This document shows, piece by piece, positions 6,126-6,716 of a stretch of DNA of 6,716 bases; positions within the stretch are counted from its first letter, which is position 1, and each line of letters begins with the position of its first letter. The notes beneath the pieces are model-generated. The model saw only the letters and a program-made list of their open reading frames with translations, did not search any database and was not told the DNA's origin. The DNA is from an uncultured Bacilli bacterium (lineage in GTDB: Bacteria; Bacillota_I; Bacilli_A; RF39; UBA660): NCBI GenBank assembly GCA_947598455.1, contig CANQFI010000090.1, positions 1 through 6,716 on the forward strand, in the 5' to 3' direction. Position numbers and translations under genes: made by a program.

Positions 6126-6694
6126 TACATTTTCACCTTGACACTGGCTCTTTCTGTTTCTGATGTTTCAAACATAGTTTTAGATTTATAACCTAATATT
6201 TTAGCAACAATATTACTTGGTATCATTTCAACTTTATTATTATAATTTTTAACTACTGCATTATAATATTTTCTTGATTGAGCAATTTCGTCTTCTATTT
6301 CACTTAATGATTGTTGTAAACTTAAAAAATTTGTATTAGCTTTTAAATCAGGATAAGCTTCAGCTAAAGCCATCAATTTAGTAATTCCTTCTGTTATTTG
6401 TTTATTAGTTTTAATTTTTTGTTCATCAGATAAATTATCATAAGATTTAACACTATTACGCATATCTACTATTTCTTTTAAAGTTTCTTTTTCATGCTTT
6501 GCATAGCCTTCTACTACTTCAACAATGTTAGGAATTAAATCCCATCTTTTTTTCAAATACACATCCATAGTTGAAAAACCTTCTTTTGTTTCATTATTTA
6601 GTTTAACTAGTTTGTTGTAAGTTATTGCAACATATAGTATACATAATACAATTATTACTGCTATTACAATAACAATCCAAAATAAATTTTCCAT
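6125..6694 (-). CDS. lemA: LemA family membrane protein
   Basis: The 189-residue protein matches the usual LemA length and layout: a membrane segment at about 5-26 with almost no residues before it, then a long helical domain. Family features visible are YNKLVKLNNETKEGFSTMD (26-44), KKRWDLIPNIVEVVEGYAKHE (48-68), AEAYPDLKANTNFLSLQQSL (111-130), the IEDEIAQSRKYYNAVVKNYNN stretch (133-153) and the P-S-N-I-V-A motif (159-164). LemA proteins are membrane-anchored with a helical domain of unclear biochemical role, and are often encoded beside DUF2207/YgcG-like proteins, as here. It is the first gene visible in the operon. The ATG at 6694 is preceded by GAGGAG eight bases upstream. The promoter is beyond the right edge of the window. 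Confidence 0.93.
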   Translation of the reverse strand: MENLFWIVIVIAVIIVLCILYVAITYNKLVKLNNETKEGFSTMDVYLKKRWDLIPNIVEVVEGYAKHEKETLKEIVDMRNSVKSYDNLSDEQKIKTNKQITEGITKLMALAEAYPDLKANTNFLSLQQSLSEIEDEIAQSRKYYNAVVKNYNNKVEMIPSNIVAKILGYKSKTMFETSETERASVKVKM

Positions 6695-6702
6695 ATAAAC
6701 AT

Positions 6703-6708
6703 CTCCTC
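6703..6708 (-). promoter_or_regulatory. Ribosome binding site of lemA
   Basis: GAGGAG on the minus strand lies eight bases before the lemA ATG and fixes that start. Only eight more bases are present before the window ends, so the operon promoter cannot be seen. Confidence 0.8.
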
Positions 6709-6716
6709 TTCTATGA

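Noticed and set aside
311..6694. Mycoplasma-type code with TGA as tryptophan
   Set aside because: The genes use TGG for Trp and none needs read-through of TGA, so the standard code explains everything.

Overview
The window is very AT-rich (my estimate is roughly 25% G+C), uses TGG for tryptophan, has TAA stops on all its complete genes, AGGAG-type ribosome binding sites, a sigma-A-type promoter and a Gram-positive-style lipoprotein. This fits a low-G+C Firmicute (Bacilli or Clostridia lineages, including uncultured gut groups). The species cannot be named from the sequence alone.

Layout, left to right. Bases 1-106 may hold the C-terminal end of a small membrane protein on the + strand, closed by a 15-bp inverted repeat. 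After an AT-rich spacer and an extended -10 promoter, one + strand gene (311-1735) encodes a 474-residue membrane protein with an Asn/Gln-rich cytosolic head, a DUF4190-like hydrophobic region and a large extracellular domain that I do not recognise. It converges on a minus-strand lipoprotein gene (1751-2476), whose 241-residue product carries seven Cys pairs and is preceded by a perfect TTGACA-17-TATAAT promoter. Bases 2529-2955 hold no intact gene. They contain what may be a decayed small ORF (2640-2859), and hairpins that end the next minus-strand operon.

The right half is a tightly packed minus-strand operon read from 6694 down to 2956: a LemA family protein, a DUF2207 membrane protein, and a radical SAM/SPASM enzyme. 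The LemA stop and DUF2207 start share one base (TAATG). The most likely radical SAM start (TTG at 3951) overlaps the DUF2207 stop by 7 bases. LemA next to DUF2207 is a common pairing. The unusual parts are the DUF2207 C-terminus and its neighbour: the usual Gly-rich tail is replaced by three perfect GCSSCGG repeats (six cysteines) ending in GGGGSW, and the next gene is a radical SAM enzyme with the SPASM cysteines typical of peptide- and protein-modifying enzymes. Predicted topology puts the tail in the cytosol, where such an enzyme could reach it.

Main hypothesis (inference): the radical SAM enzyme modifies the Cys/Gly tail of the membrane protein, for example by thioether crosslinking. The substrate would then be the C-terminus of a large LemA-partnered membrane protein instead of a small free RiPP precursor.
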